Assembly (NCBI GenBank): GCA_029959865.1
Contig: JASCPE010000001.1
Span: forward strand, 186,001 to 250,000
Reading direction: 5' to 3'
DNA length: 64,000 nucleotides
Origin: Microbacteriaceae bacterium PS02070
Lineage (GTDB): Bacteria > Actinomycetota > Actinomycetes > Actinomycetales > Microbacteriaceae
The notes under the pieces: generated by a model
Seen by the model: the letters and a program-made list of their open reading frames with translations, nothing else
Database searches by the model: none
What the model was told of the DNA's origin: nothing
Shown here: piece after piece, positions 18,728 to 27,534 of the stretch
Position numbering within the stretch: the first letter of the stretch is position 1
How the letters are laid out: each line of letters opens with the position of its first letter
Program-made: the position numbers and the translations under genes

Positions 18728-18733
18728 TAGCGT
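18728..18733 (+). promoter_or_regulatory. -10 box for leaderless thioesterase mRNA
   Basis: TAGCGT, then 7 nt, then the GTG at 18741. An in-frame GTG at 18732 lies inside the box and is excluded as a start. Confidence 0.45.
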
Positions 18734-18740
18734 GGGAGCC

Positions 18741-19199
18741 GTGAGCCCATCCGAATGGCACCCCTCTGAAGACGGCATCAACTTCCACACGCGCAAGTGG
18801 GTCAAACCAGAAGACCTCAATGCGAACGGCACACTGTTCGGCGGCAGCCTGCTGCGCTGGATCGATGAGGAAGCCGCGATCTACGCGATCATCCAGCTCG
18901 GTAACTACCGCGTGGTGACGAAACTCATCTCCGAGATCAACTTCGAGGCCTCGGCGTTGCAAGGCGACCTCATCGAGATGGGGCTGACCGCCGCCCACTT
19001 CGGCCGCACCTCGCTGACGATGCGCGCGGTCGTCCGCAACATGATCACCCGCAAGCGCATCCTCACGATCGAGAGAATCGTGTTCGTGAGCGTGGACGAG
19101 GACGGCCGGCCGACGCCACACGGCTACACCGACATCACCTACGACCGCGACCGGATGCCCCGCGAGCACCCCGGGACCGACACCATCCGCGTGGTTTAG
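18741..19199 (+). CDS. Hotdog-fold acyl-CoA thioesterase
   Basis: A 152-residue single hotdog domain of the YciA/BFIT acyl-CoA thioesterase group, hydrolysing acyl-CoA to free acid and CoA. Family features are NANGTLFGGSLLRWIDEEAA (substrate-binding helix with the catalytic acidic residue) and the central INFEASALQGDLIEMG. The GTG at 18741 is chosen from the -10 box position. It converges on the beta-galactosidase operon. Confidence 0.85.
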   Translation: MSPSEWHPSEDGINFHTRKWVKPEDLNANGTLFGGSLLRWIDEEAAIYAIIQLGNYRVVTKLISEINFEASALQGDLIEMGLTAAHFGRTSLTMRAVVRNMITRKRILTIERIVFVSVDEDGRPTPHGYTDITYDRDRMPREHPGTDTIRVV

Positions 19200-19213
19200 T
19201 CACGGCAGCCGCG

Positions 19214-19265
19214 TGACGGCATCGACCGCGGTTCGCGGCGACGACGCTGACGTGCACTGCCGTCA
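19214..19265. terminator. Possible bidirectional terminator between convergent units
   Basis: TGACGGCA (19214-19221) pairs with TGCCGTCA (19258-19265). Within it is a tight hairpin CCGCG-GTT-CGCGG (19226-19238). There is no T-run. The position between two convergent stop codons is suggestive only. Confidence 0.35.
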
Positions 19266-19276
19266 GGACGCCGCCG

Positions 19277-21241
19277 TCATCGGTCGGCGCCCTCGGCGGA
19301 GAGGAACAGCGCGCCGTAGGGCTCGAGCTCCACGGAGGTTCCAGCGACAGTGACCACGCGGTGCTCGGGAGTGTGGTTGCCGACGAACCGGCGCCCACCG
19401 CGCACAACCGTTTCGATTCCGGGCTCTGCAGAGGCGAACGCTGCCTCGACGCCCGCGTCCGTCAGCCACCGGTCCACGAGGGCGTCGCGCGTATCGGTGT
19501 CGGGCTCGGTGGCCACGTACCAGCCAACTCCCCCGCCGGTCGCATCCTGGCGGGTCACCGCGGGGTGCCCTGCCGTAAAGCCGTCCGAGAACGCCGAGAC
19601 GACCTGGGCGCCGACGGGAATGACAATCTCCTGCCACACCGTCCCCTGGCCGGCCAGGTCACCGGTCAGTGCCGTCGTGACACCGTCCGGGAGCGGTGCG
19701 AACTCCTCGACGCGCACGCCGAGGGCGCGCTGGAGTGCGCTTCCGGCGCCGCCGAGATACCCACCGAGTCGGGCGTGCAGGTCCTCGTCCAGCACTCCGG
19801 ACTGGTACCCCGCAACGAGGACGTCACCGCGCGTGACGACCTCCCCGAGTCGGCTCACGGCCGCGTCGTTGAGGACGTTCGCGAGGGGAGCAACGACCAG
19901 CCGGTAGCCGCTCGTGTCGGCGCCGGGCGCGACGAAGTCGACCGCCACGCCGCGGCGGAGGAACCCCTCGTACCAGGCGTAGATGGTCTGGTCGTACGTC
20001 AGCTGCCGGGGCGTGCTCGGCTGCTCCACGGCGCGCCAACTGTCCCAATCCAGAACGATCGCGACCACGGCCGGAACCGGCTGTCCGATCAGATCACCGA
20101 GATCCTTCAGCTCGGCACCGAGGGCGCGCACTTCGCGGTGAATGCGAGAGTCCGGGCCTGCGTGCGGCACCATCGCGGAGTGGAACTTCTCCGTGCCCGC
20201 CACGGACTGACGCCATTGGAAATGCAGGATGCCGTCCGCGCCGCGGGCGACACACTGCAGGCTGTGCAGCCGATTCTGCCCGCGATGCTTGGGGACGTTG
20301 ATGGGACGCCAGTTGACCGCTGAGGTCGCCTGTTCCATCAGGAGCCAGGGCCGTCCTCCGCCGAGCGAACGCATGAGATCGCGGGTCGCTGCCGCGAGGA
20401 TGTGACTCCGAGAGTCGGCCGGGTCGGGGTACAGGTCGTCGGAGATGACGTCGACCTCGCGCGCCCACGCCCAGTAGTCGGCGTGCCGGAACAGCCCCAT
20501 GAAGTTCGTCGTGGCTACGGCATCGGGGTCGACGGAGCGGATGACCTCGCGCTCGGCGCGGTACAGCTCCAGGAGGGCGTCCGAGCTGAACCGGTCGAAG
20601 TCAATCGCCTGCGTCGCGTTTCCGTCTGTGGGCATCCGCGACGGAACGCCCACCTCCTCAAAGGACCCGTATCGCTGCGACCAGAACGCGGTTCCCCACG
20701 CACGGTTGAGTTCGTCGATCGTCCCGTAGCGCTTCTCCAGCCACACCCGGAAGGCAGCCGCTGACTCCTCGTCATAGCTGCGCGGAACGTGACAGCCGTA
20801 CTCGTTGCCGATGTGCCAGAGCGTCACCGCCGGATGGCGCGCATACCGCTCGGCCATCTTTCGAACGAGGCGCAGGGCGTGTTCGCGGTACGCCGAGGAA
20901 CTCGGGCTGTACTGCTGGCGCGACCCGACAGCGAGCCGGACTCCGTCGATTGTGACGGGCAGCGATTCCGGGTGCCGGTGCGCGAGCCAGGGCGGGGGTG
21001 ACGCGGTCGCCGTGGCCAGGATGACCTCAATGCCTCCGGTGTGAAGGGTGTCCAGCACCTCGTCCAGCCACGCGAAATCGTACTCACCCGGCGAGGGCTC
21101 CAGCTTCGCCCAGGAGAAGACGCCGACGGTGGCGGTCGTCACCCCCGCGCGCTGCATGAGCGTGACGTCCTCGTCCCACACCTCGCGGGGCCACTGCTCC
21201 GGGTTGTAGTCGCCGCCGTAGCGGATCACCTGCGATGTCAT
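19277..21241 (-). CDS. GH42 beta-galactosidase
   Basis: A 654-residue glycoside hydrolase family 42 enzyme releasing galactose from beta-galactosides. The (beta/alpha)8 domain begins RYGGDYNPEQWP; Glu147 in WHIGNEYG is the expected acid/base and Glu303 in LLMEQATSAVNW the nucleophile. The trimerisation and C-terminal beta domains complete the usual length. The start at 21241 follows the GH35 stop by 1 nt; the open frame extends further but would overlap that gene. No signal peptide is present, so it acts on imported sugar. Confidence 0.93.
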   Translation of the reverse strand: MTSQVIRYGGDYNPEQWPREVWDEDVTLMQRAGVTTATVGVFSWAKLEPSPGEYDFAWLDEVLDTLHTGGIEVILATATASPPPWLAHRHPESLPVTIDGVRLAVGSRQQYSPSSSAYREHALRLVRKMAERYARHPAVTLWHIGNEYGCHVPRSYDEESAAAFRVWLEKRYGTIDELNRAWGTAFWSQRYGSFEEVGVPSRMPTDGNATQAIDFDRFSSDALLELYRAEREVIRSVDPDAVATTNFMGLFRHADYWAWAREVDVISDDLYPDPADSRSHILAAATRDLMRSLGGGRPWLLMEQATSAVNWRPINVPKHRGQNRLHSLQCVARGADGILHFQWRQSVAGTEKFHSAMVPHAGPDSRIHREVRALGAELKDLGDLIGQPVPAVVAIVLDWDSWRAVEQPSTPRQLTYDQTIYAWYEGFLRRGVAVDFVAPGADTSGYRLVVAPLANVLNDAAVSRLGEVVTRGDVLVAGYQSGVLDEDLHARLGGYLGGAGSALQRALGVRVEEFAPLPDGVTTALTGDLAGQGTVWQEIVIPVGAQVVSAFSDGFTAGHPAVTRQDATGGGVGWYVATEPDTDTRDALVDRWLTDAGVEAAFASAEPGIETVVRGGRRFVGNHTPEHRVVTVAGTSVELEPYGALFLSAEGADR

Positions 21242-21242
21242 G

Positions 21243-22994
21243 TCAGTACTCCGTATGGCCGAGGTCGAGATCGGGAAGGAAGCGCACGGCGGATGCGGCC
21301 GTTGCCTCGAGTTCGAGAACGACGATGTCATTCCTGCCGCGGCGGGTCGCTCCGGCTGGAACGAAGAGAGACCGTTGCGGACCGTTTCGCCAGTATCTTC
21401 CGAGCGTGAAGCCGTTCACCCAGAGGAGCCCTTTGCCCCATTCGCCGGAGTCGACAGCGAGATCGGTCGGATTCTGCAGATGCACCTGCGCACGGAAGAC
21501 AGCGGCACCGCGAGGCAGTGCCGTCGGCTCGGCCTCCAGCGCGGCCCCCGGCAGCGCCTCCAGGTCGACCGGCGCGGTCTGCCAGGCGCCGATCTCCTCG
21601 CCGCTGAAGAGCGCGGGACCGATGAGTCCCTTCGCTTCGCCGATGCGCGGACCATAGTTCACGCGCCCCTGATCCTCCACCAGGATCTCGATGTCTCCTT
21701 GAGAGCGCGGCACGACGATCGCCCGCTCGTGCCGGTCGCGGGAGAGCGTTCCGATGGGCTCACCATCCACGCTCACCCACGCGCGATCGCGGACCTCACC
21801 GAACGACAACACCGCTGCGTCCTCGCCGCGGTCCACTCGGGTCCGGTACCGGAGAAGACCGCGGCCTTGACCGAGGTCGTCCATCGTCACGAGCTGATCG
21901 TGATCGCTCCAGGAGGCCGGTCCGAGGACGTCGTCAAGGCCACCGAGCACTTCGATCGGAGCGGGCTCGGGCACGACGAATGGGAGAGCCTCGGTGCGGT
22001 CGAACTCCGGCAGGTCGCAGTAGCGGCCGATGACCTCGCGGAACGCCCAGAACTTCTCGGTCGGACGACCCGCTTCATCCAGCGGAGCGTCGTAGTCATA
22101 ACTGGTCACCGTGGGTTGGTAGACGCCCTTGTCGTTCGCTCCGTTGGTGAGGCCGAAGTTCGTTCCGCCATGGAGCATATAGATGTTGACGGAGGCCCCC
22201 GCCGCGAGAAGCTCATCCAGTTCGGCGGCCGACTCCGCAGCGCTCGTCGTGTGATGGTGCGCGCCCCAATGGTCGAACCACCCGCACCAGAACTCGGAGC
22301 ACATGAGCGGACCCGTGGGTTGTTGCGCGCGGAGCGCTCGAAGGCGTTCGGTGGCGCGGGAGCCAAAGGATCCGGTCGCCAGCAGTCCGTCGATGTTGCC
22401 CGCGCGGAGCATGTCAGGTTCCGGCTGATCGACGGTCGTCAAGGGCACGGTCGCACCGCACGCGCGGAGCCGGTCGGTGAGGGCGCGCAGATACGCATGG
22501 TCATCGCCGTACGCGCCATACTCGTTCTCGACCTGCAGGAGGATCACGGGTCCCCCGCGGTCGATCTGCAGCGGTGCAACGATCTCCATGACAGAGCGCA
22601 GGTACTGCGTCACCGCAGCCAGATACTTCGGTTCGCGCGAACGGACACAAACGCCGCGTTCCCGCAGCAGCCACGCCGGGAAGCCGCCGCTGTCGAACTC
22701 GGCGCAGATGTAGGGGCCCGGCCGCACAATCGCGTGCATCCCCTCGTCCTGGACCTCCCGCAGGAAGCGAGCAAGATCCAGCCGCCCGTCCGTGAGGAAC
22801 TCGCCCGGAGCCGGAGAATGCTCGTTCCACGGCACATAGGTCTCGATCGCGTTCAGACCCATCATCCGACCGAGCCGGATACGGCTGCGCCACTGGTCGG
22901 GGTGAACCCGGAAGTAGTGCAGCGCGCCGGACACGACGCGGTGCGGCTGCCCGTCCAGAAGAAAGTCGTGCTCGCCGATCTCGAAAGTGGCCAT
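21243..22994 (-). CDS. GH35 beta-galactosidase
   Basis: A 583-residue glycoside hydrolase family 35 enzyme. The family signature GGPVILLQVENEYG contains acid/base Glu158, and nucleophile Glu234 lies in LMCSEFWCGWFDHWG. Beta-sandwich domains follow, ending with the WVNGFTLGRYWRNGPQRSLFVPAG segment typical of GH35. No signal peptide is seen. The start has AAGGGGG upstream. It lies between the binding-protein gene and the GH42 gene, giving two unrelated beta-galactosidases in one operon, perhaps for different linkages or oligomer lengths. Confidence 0.94.
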   Translation of the reverse strand: MATFEIGEHDFLLDGQPHRVVSGALHYFRVHPDQWRSRIRLGRMMGLNAIETYVPWNEHSPAPGEFLTDGRLDLARFLREVQDEGMHAIVRPGPYICAEFDSGGFPAWLLRERGVCVRSREPKYLAAVTQYLRSVMEIVAPLQIDRGGPVILLQVENEYGAYGDDHAYLRALTDRLRACGATVPLTTVDQPEPDMLRAGNIDGLLATGSFGSRATERLRALRAQQPTGPLMCSEFWCGWFDHWGAHHHTTSAAESAAELDELLAAGASVNIYMLHGGTNFGLTNGANDKGVYQPTVTSYDYDAPLDEAGRPTEKFWAFREVIGRYCDLPEFDRTEALPFVVPEPAPIEVLGGLDDVLGPASWSDHDQLVTMDDLGQGRGLLRYRTRVDRGEDAAVLSFGEVRDRAWVSVDGEPIGTLSRDRHERAIVVPRSQGDIEILVEDQGRVNYGPRIGEAKGLIGPALFSGEEIGAWQTAPVDLEALPGAALEAEPTALPRGAAVFRAQVHLQNPTDLAVDSGEWGKGLLWVNGFTLGRYWRNGPQRSLFVPAGATRRGRNDIVVLELEATAASAVRFLPDLDLGHTEY

Positions 22995-23012
22995 GCGTCC
23001 CCCTTACAACGA

Positions 23013-23046
23013 CGCAGGACGGCCGACCGAGATCGACCGTCCTGCG
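23013..23046 (-). terminator. Intra-operon hairpin after the sugar-binding protein gene
   Basis: CGCAGGACGG / CCGTCCTGCG forms a 10-bp stem with a 14-nt loop, followed on the minus strand by TCGTTGTAA. It lies between the binding-protein and GH35 genes and probably lets only part of transcription through. Confidence 0.6.
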
Positions 23047-23056
23047 CCAGTCGGGA

Positions 23057-24418
23057 TCACTCGACAGTGAATCCCTGCTCCGACCCGTACGCCTTGTTCT
23101 GCTCGCCCCACTGCGCAAGCCCATCAGCGATCGAGGTCTTGTTCAAGTAAGCCGCGCCCACGGTGTCTGCGTAGATGCTGTTCGCGTACGACTGCCAGGG
23201 CAGGTACTGCCACCCGGTCGATACGGAGTTGGCGGCATCCACGAGCACCTTGTTGATCTGCTGACCACCGAAGTACTCCGACTCGTAGTTGAGGAAGTCG
23301 TCGGAGTTCAGCTCGTTGACGGTCGCCGGGAAGCCCCCCTTGCTGAGGAAGACTTCGATCGACTCCTCTGACGAGTTCAGCCACTTCAGGAAGCCCGCAG
23401 CCAGGGCGGGGTTCTGCGACTGCGAGGTGACAGCCTCGGCGCTTCCGCCGTTCTCGGAGTTGGTTGCCTCGCCGCCGTCGTAGGTCGGCATCGGCGCCAC
23501 GCGCCAGTCGCCGGCGCCGTCGGGGGCACCGGACTCCAGGACGCCGGGCATCCACGCGCCGATGGGCAGCGTCGCGATCGTGCCGTTCGCGAGACCGGCG
23601 TACCACTCATCTGTCCAGCCTGAGATGGTGCTGACGAGCTCTTCCTGCACGAGCGCGTCCCAGGTGTTCGCCCACTGCTGGGTTCCCTCATCCTCGAGGT
23701 TGATCGTCACCGTTTCGCCGTCGGCCTGGAAGGGGCGGCCACCGGCCTGCCAGATCAACGAGGTGCCCAAGCCCGCATCGGTGCCGGAGTCGTTGGTGAT
23801 GTAGTAGTCCGGGTCGGCCTCGTGCAGCGTGCGGCCGGCCTCGACGAACTCGTCCCACGTCGTGGGAACTTCCAGGCCGAACTTGTCGAAGGTCGCCTGG
23901 TTGTAGAACAGCGCCATGGGGCCCGAGTCCTGCGGAAGACCCCAGATGCCGCCCTGCTGCGCGATCGCGCTCCAGGGGCCGGGCGTGTAGAGGTCTTCCA
24001 GGTCACCGAAGCCGTACTCAGTGAGATCGAGGAGTCCCTCCGTGAGGATGAACTGAGGCAGCGACTGATACTCGAGTTGCACGACGTCAGGGGCGCCGGA
24101 ACCGGCAGCGAGCGCGTTCTGCAGCTTCAGGTTGTTGTCGTTGGCGCTCGCGGTGTTCACGACGGTGACGTCGACGTTCGGGTAGGCCTTCTCGAATGCC
24201 TCGACCTGCGCCTCGGCGGACGGCGTCCAGGTCCAGTAGGTCAGCTCGCCGCCTTCTTCGAGGGCCGCTTCGATGGCGTCGGCGTTGGCCCCGGCGTTGC
24301 CATCGCCTCCCGATCCGCCGCCGTCGTCCTCGCTGCTCGAGCAGGCCGCGAGGCCCGCTCCGACCAGCAGTGCAATCGAGCCGGCGGCGATGCCGCGGGC
24401 CAGGGTGCGCTTTCTCAT
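23057..24418 (-). CDS. Sugar ABC transporter substrate-binding lipoprotein
   Basis: A 453-residue family 1 extracellular solute-binding protein. The signal peptide ends in lipobox LAAC at about residue 26, followed by an Asp/Gly/Ser-rich linker; the mature part begins GGELTYWTWTPSAEAQVEAFEKAYP. It captures a sugar for the two adjacent permeases; the neighbouring beta-galactosidases point to lactose or galacto-oligosaccharides. The start MRKRTLARG is preferred because the signal peptide begins there and AAGGA lies upstream. No dedicated ATPase is encoded nearby, so a shared MsiK-type ATPase is expected. Confidence 0.92.
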   Translation of the reverse strand: MRKRTLARGIAAGSIALLVGAGLAACSSSEDDGGGSGGDGNAGANADAIEAALEEGGELTYWTWTPSAEAQVEAFEKAYPNVDVTVVNTASANDNNLKLQNALAAGSGAPDVVQLEYQSLPQFILTEGLLDLTEYGFGDLEDLYTPGPWSAIAQQGGIWGLPQDSGPMALFYNQATFDKFGLEVPTTWDEFVEAGRTLHEADPDYYITNDSGTDAGLGTSLIWQAGGRPFQADGETVTINLEDEGTQQWANTWDALVQEELVSTISGWTDEWYAGLANGTIATLPIGAWMPGVLESGAPDGAGDWRVAPMPTYDGGEATNSENGGSAEAVTSQSQNPALAAGFLKWLNSSEESIEVFLSKGGFPATVNELNSDDFLNYESEYFGGQQINKVLVDAANSVSTGWQYLPWQSYANSIYADTVGAAYLNKTSIADGLAQWGEQNKAYGSEQGFTVE

Positions 24419-24484
24419 GTGCTGTGTCCTTCCGCTTCTTTGGAGTCGGATCATGGGGATGGTTTTCAGGGAGTCAGCAGTCCC

Positions 24485-25438
24485 CTACTGCTTGACGCTT
24501 CCCGCGCTCAGCCCGGACTGCCAGAACCGCTGCAGCAGCAGGAACGCGATGACAATCGGGACGATGGTGAGGAGTGAGCCGGTGATGACGAGGTTGAAGA
24601 TCGGATCCGACCCCACTCCAGTGGCCTGCTTGTTCCACTGCTCCAGGCCGATCGTCAGTGGGAAGAGCGCGGGGTCGTTGAGCATGATCAACGGGAGGAA
24701 GTAGTTGTTCCAGGTCGCGACGATCGCGAACATCGCCACGGTGACGATGCCGGGAGCGAGGAGCCGGATGGAGATCGTGAAGAAGGTGCGCAGCTCGCTC
24801 GCTCCGTCCACGCGCGCGGCTTCCAACAGCTCCGTGGGGACCGAATCGACCGCGTACACCCAGATCAAGTAGAGACCGAAGGGCAGAATCAGCGACGGGA
24901 TGATGATCGACCAGATCGTATTGGTCAAGCCGACCTGACTGAACATCAGGAAGGTCGGGACCGCCAACGCCGTGCCGGGGACGGCGATCGCCCCGAGCAC
25001 GACGGCGAAGATCAGCTTCTTTCCGGGGAACGTGAACTTCGCGAGGCCGTACCCGGCCAGGGTCGCCAGCACCGTCGCTCCCCCGGCACCGAGGACGACG
25101 TACAGGAGGGTGTTACCGAACCAGCGAAGGAAGATCCCGTCGTCGTAGGTGAGGGTCTGAGCGATGTTCTCGAAGAAGGCGAACGGGCCGGAGAACCAGA
25201 GCCCGAACGAGCTGAACAGCGCGTTCTGCGTCTTCGTCGAGCTGATCAGCAACCACGCCAGGGGAAGGAAGGAATAGACGAGGAAGAGGCTCATCGCGAT
25301 CGTGAGCAGCACGGAGCGTTTGGGTGACTCGACGACGCTGGGGGTGCGCTCCAGCGCCCGCGCCCGCGCCCGCGCCCGGCGGCGCCGGGTCGCCTTCGAC
25401 GTGACGAGGGTGTGCGTGTTGGTCTCTGACGTGCCCAT
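24485..25438 (-). CDS. Sugar ABC transporter permease (MalG type)
   Basis: A 317-residue membrane subunit with about six helices and the EAA loop (ELLEAARVDGASELRTFFTISIRLLAPG). The N-terminus carries a basic RA-repeat (RRRRARARARALE) encoded by four tandem gcgccc hexamers. The ATG overlaps the stop of the first permease gene by one base (TGATG), giving tight coupling. Confidence 0.93.
   Translation of the reverse strand: MGTSETNTHTLVTSKATRRRRARARARALERTPSVVESPKRSVLLTIAMSLFLVYSFLPLAWLLISSTKTQNALFSSFGLWFSGPFAFFENIAQTLTYDDGIFLRWFGNTLLYVVLGAGGATVLATLAGYGLAKFTFPGKKLIFAVVLGAIAVPGTALAVPTFLMFSQVGLTNTIWSIIIPSLILPFGLYLIWVYAVDSVPTELLEAARVDGASELRTFFTISIRLLAPGIVTVAMFAIVATWNNYFLPLIMLNDPALFPLTIGLEQWNKQATGVGSDPIFNLVITGSLLTIVPIVIAFLLLQRFWQSGLSAGSVKQ
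25354..25377. repeat. Tandem hexamer repeat (gcgccc)4
   Basis: Four perfect copies of gcgccc inside the permease N-terminus encode alternating Arg-Ala. Being in-frame hexamers, gain or loss of a unit would change protein length without frameshift. Confidence 0.9.
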
Positions 25439-26358
25439 CACATCGCCTGCCTGTTTCCGCGCAGCTGCACGACGTAGGCGATCACGGCGGTGACAACGCC
25501 CATGATGATCGCGACCGTGGCCGCGTAATTGACCTGCTGGCCGAAGAAGCTCAGGTTGTAGGCGTACATGTTCGGGGTGAAATACGTCTGGATGAGGCTC
25601 GGTGACAGTGGACGCAGGATGTTCGGTTCGTTGAAAAGCTGGAAGCTGCCGATGATGGAGAAGATCGTGGCGATCACGATCGCGCCGCGCAGGGCGGGGA
25701 TCTTGATGTCTCTGATGATCCGGAACTGCCCCGCGCCGTCCAGCGCCGCAGCTTCGTAGAGCTCGGTCGGAATTGTGCGCAGCGCCGAATAGAAGATCAG
25801 CATGTTGTAGCCGATGAACTCCCACGTGACGATGTTGCCGATCGCGACGAGGATCCATTGCTGGGTGAATGGCGTCAAGAGATCGAACCCGACGGCGTCG
25901 TTGATGTTGCCGGCAAGGCCCATGCGCTCGGAGTACATGAACCCCCACATGAGCACCGCTACGACACCGGGAACCGCGTAGGGAAGGAAGATGCCGATGC
26001 GGAACAGTGACGAACCGGCCAAGCGTCGGGAGTCGATGGCGAGGGCGGCGATCAGTGCGAGCACCAGCATGATCGGCACCTGGATGGCCAGGAACAGTGC
26101 GACGCGACCGGCACCCTCCAGGAACTTCGGGTCGGTGAAGGCCTGGATGTAGTTGTCGAAGCCGACGAAGGAGTTGCCGCCGATGAGCCGGTTGCGGAAA
26201 AGGCTCAAGTAGATCGAGTAGGCCACTGGGGCGAGGAAGGTCAGCGCGAAGACGATGAGGAACGGGGCGACGAACCCGAGACCCGCCCATTGCCGGGTGG
26301 TCGATCGGCGACGCCGGGGCGAGGCCTGCGGCGGTGGCGCCGGAGCGACGGTGGTCAT
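25438..26358 (-). CDS. Sugar ABC transporter permease (MalF type)
   Basis: A 306-residue inner-membrane subunit with about six helices (first at GLGFVAPFLIVFALTFLAPV) and the EAA loop ELYEAAALDGAGQFRIIRDIKIPAL. It is the first gene of the beta-galactoside operon (MalF type, MalG type, binding protein, GH35, GH42). The ATG at 26358 is preceded by AGGTG; a GTG four codons upstream (26370) is an alternative. Transcription should start from the LacI-controlled promoter just upstream. Confidence 0.92.
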   Translation of the reverse strand: MTTVAPAPPPQASPRRRRSTTRQWAGLGFVAPFLIVFALTFLAPVAYSIYLSLFRNRLIGGNSFVGFDNYIQAFTDPKFLEGAGRVALFLAIQVPIMLVLALIAALAIDSRRLAGSSLFRIGIFLPYAVPGVVAVLMWGFMYSERMGLAGNINDAVGFDLLTPFTQQWILVAIGNIVTWEFIGYNMLIFYSALRTIPTELYEAAALDGAGQFRIIRDIKIPALRGAIVIATIFSIIGSFQLFNEPNILRPLSPSLIQTYFTPNMYAYNLSFFGQQVNYAATVAIIMGVVTAVIAYVVQLRGNRQAM

Positions 26359-26393
26359 CTTCACCTGCACCCTTCGTCATTGATGGTCTGCAT

Positions 26394-26409
26394 ATGTTTA
26401 CGTCAACAT
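26394..26409. promoter_or_regulatory. LacI-family operator 2 (one mismatch)
   Basis: ATGTTTACGTCAACAT is the operator-1 palindrome with one changed base. Its centre is 35 bp from the centre of operator 1. Paired sites allow cooperative binding. Confidence 0.75.
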
Positions 26410-26422
26410 TGACGAATCCGAG

Positions 26423-26451
26423 GGTAACATGTTGACGTCAACATCTGTCAA
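26423..26451 (-). promoter_or_regulatory. Promoter of the beta-galactoside operon
   Basis: On the minus strand TTGACA (26451-26446) is followed by a 17-nt spacer and GTTACC (26428-26423). The perfect operator fills most of the spacer, so repressor binding should block polymerase. The -10 match is weak. Confidence 0.5.
26429..26444. promoter_or_regulatory. LacI-family operator 1 (perfect palindrome)
   Basis: ATGTTGACGTCAACAT is a perfect 16-bp palindrome in the divergent region between the permease gene and the LacI gene, the expected binding site of that regulator. Confidence 0.8.
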
Positions 26452-26483
26452 GCCCCCGACCGGAGAGTTCTAAGGTGACATTG

Positions 26484-27518
26484 ATGTCCCTCGCCAACGA
26501 CCCGCCCCGATCCGTGTCCCTGCGCGAGGTTGCGCAGCGCGCGGGCGTGTCGGGGCAGACCGTCTCACGCGTGGCCAACAACGTCCCGAACGTGGCAGAG
26601 GCGACCCGCGAACGGGTCTTGGCTGCCATGAAGGAACTCGGGTACCGGCCCAACGTTGCCGCGCGGGCGCTGCGCCGCGGGGCGTTCGGCTCGATCGGCG
26701 TTGTCGTCTTCACTCTCGGGACGCTCGGAAACATCCGAACCATCGCGGGCATCGTGGCCGAGGCGGCCCGCCGGGACTACGCGATCGAGTTGATCCAGGT
26801 GCAGAAGGCCGACAGCGACGCCACCGAGGGGCAGGTCTCCTCCGCGCTGTCCCGCCTCGGGCAAGACGCCGTGGACGGGATCATCGTCATCATCGAGTCA
26901 CACCTGATCTCGAAGACGGACCTCCGCTTCCCCGAGGGGATTCCGAGCATCATCGTCGAGGCCGGTGCGCGCCCGGACCGACCCTCGATCAACGCGGACC
27001 AAAGCCAGGGCGCGAGGCTCGCCGTCGAACACCTACTCGATCTCGGGCACCCCACGGTGTGGCACATCGCCGGGCCCGTCGAGTCCAACTCCGCGCGCGA
27101 ACGCGAACAGACCTGGCGCGCGTTGCTCGAGGAGCACGGGCGAGAGATCCCGGAGCCGGTCTCCGGAGACTGGACGGCGGAATCGGGCTACCGCGCCGCG
27201 GTGGAGTTCCTCTCGCGGGGTGACGTGAGCGCTGTCTTCGCCGCCAACGACCAGATGGCGCTCGGCGCCCTCCGCGCGTTCCATGAGGCGGGGATCCCCG
27301 TGCCAGAGCGCATCAGTGTCGTCGGGTTCGACGACATGGAAGAGTCCGCGCACTTCTGGCCGCCGCTCACAACGGTCCATCAGTTCTTCGAAGACGCCGG
27401 CTCGCTTGCGGTCGCTCTCATCATCGACGAGATCGAGGGGCAAGCGGTCTCGCCCGGGGTGCGGAAGGTCGGCACCGAGTTGGTCGTGCGCCAATCGACC
27501 GCCCCGTATCGCCGCTGA
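26484..27518 (+). CDS. LacI-family regulator of the beta-galactoside operon
   Basis: A 344-residue repressor. The HTH is SLREVAQRAGVSGQTVSRVANN, followed by the hinge (YRPNVAARAL) and a periplasmic-binding-protein-like effector domain. It is divergent from the transporter/beta-galactosidase operon, with two palindromic operators between them, so it probably represses that operon and itself until a galactoside binds. The ATG at 26484 is preferred because AAGGTG lies about 6 nt before it; a GTG three codons upstream is possible. It is similar to the second LacI protein at 45.1-46.2 kb. Confidence 0.92.
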   Translation: MSLANDPPRSVSLREVAQRAGVSGQTVSRVANNVPNVAEATRERVLAAMKELGYRPNVAARALRRGAFGSIGVVVFTLGTLGNIRTIAGIVAEAARRDYAIELIQVQKADSDATEGQVSSALSRLGQDAVDGIIVIIESHLISKTDLRFPEGIPSIIVEAGARPDRPSINADQSQGARLAVEHLLDLGHPTVWHIAGPVESNSAREREQTWRALLEEHGREIPEPVSGDWTAESGYRAAVEFLSRGDVSAVFAANDQMALGALRAFHEAGIPVPERISVVGFDDMEESAHFWPPLTTVHQFFEDAGSLAVALIIDEIEGQAVSPGVRKVGTELVVRQSTAPYRR

Positions 27519-27534
27519 GTCCGGCGGGACGGGG

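Noticed and set aside
21240..23150. 636-codon plus-strand ORF opposite the GH35 beta-galactosidase
   Set aside because: Low-complexity antisense frame; the minus strand has intact GH35 catalytic motifs.
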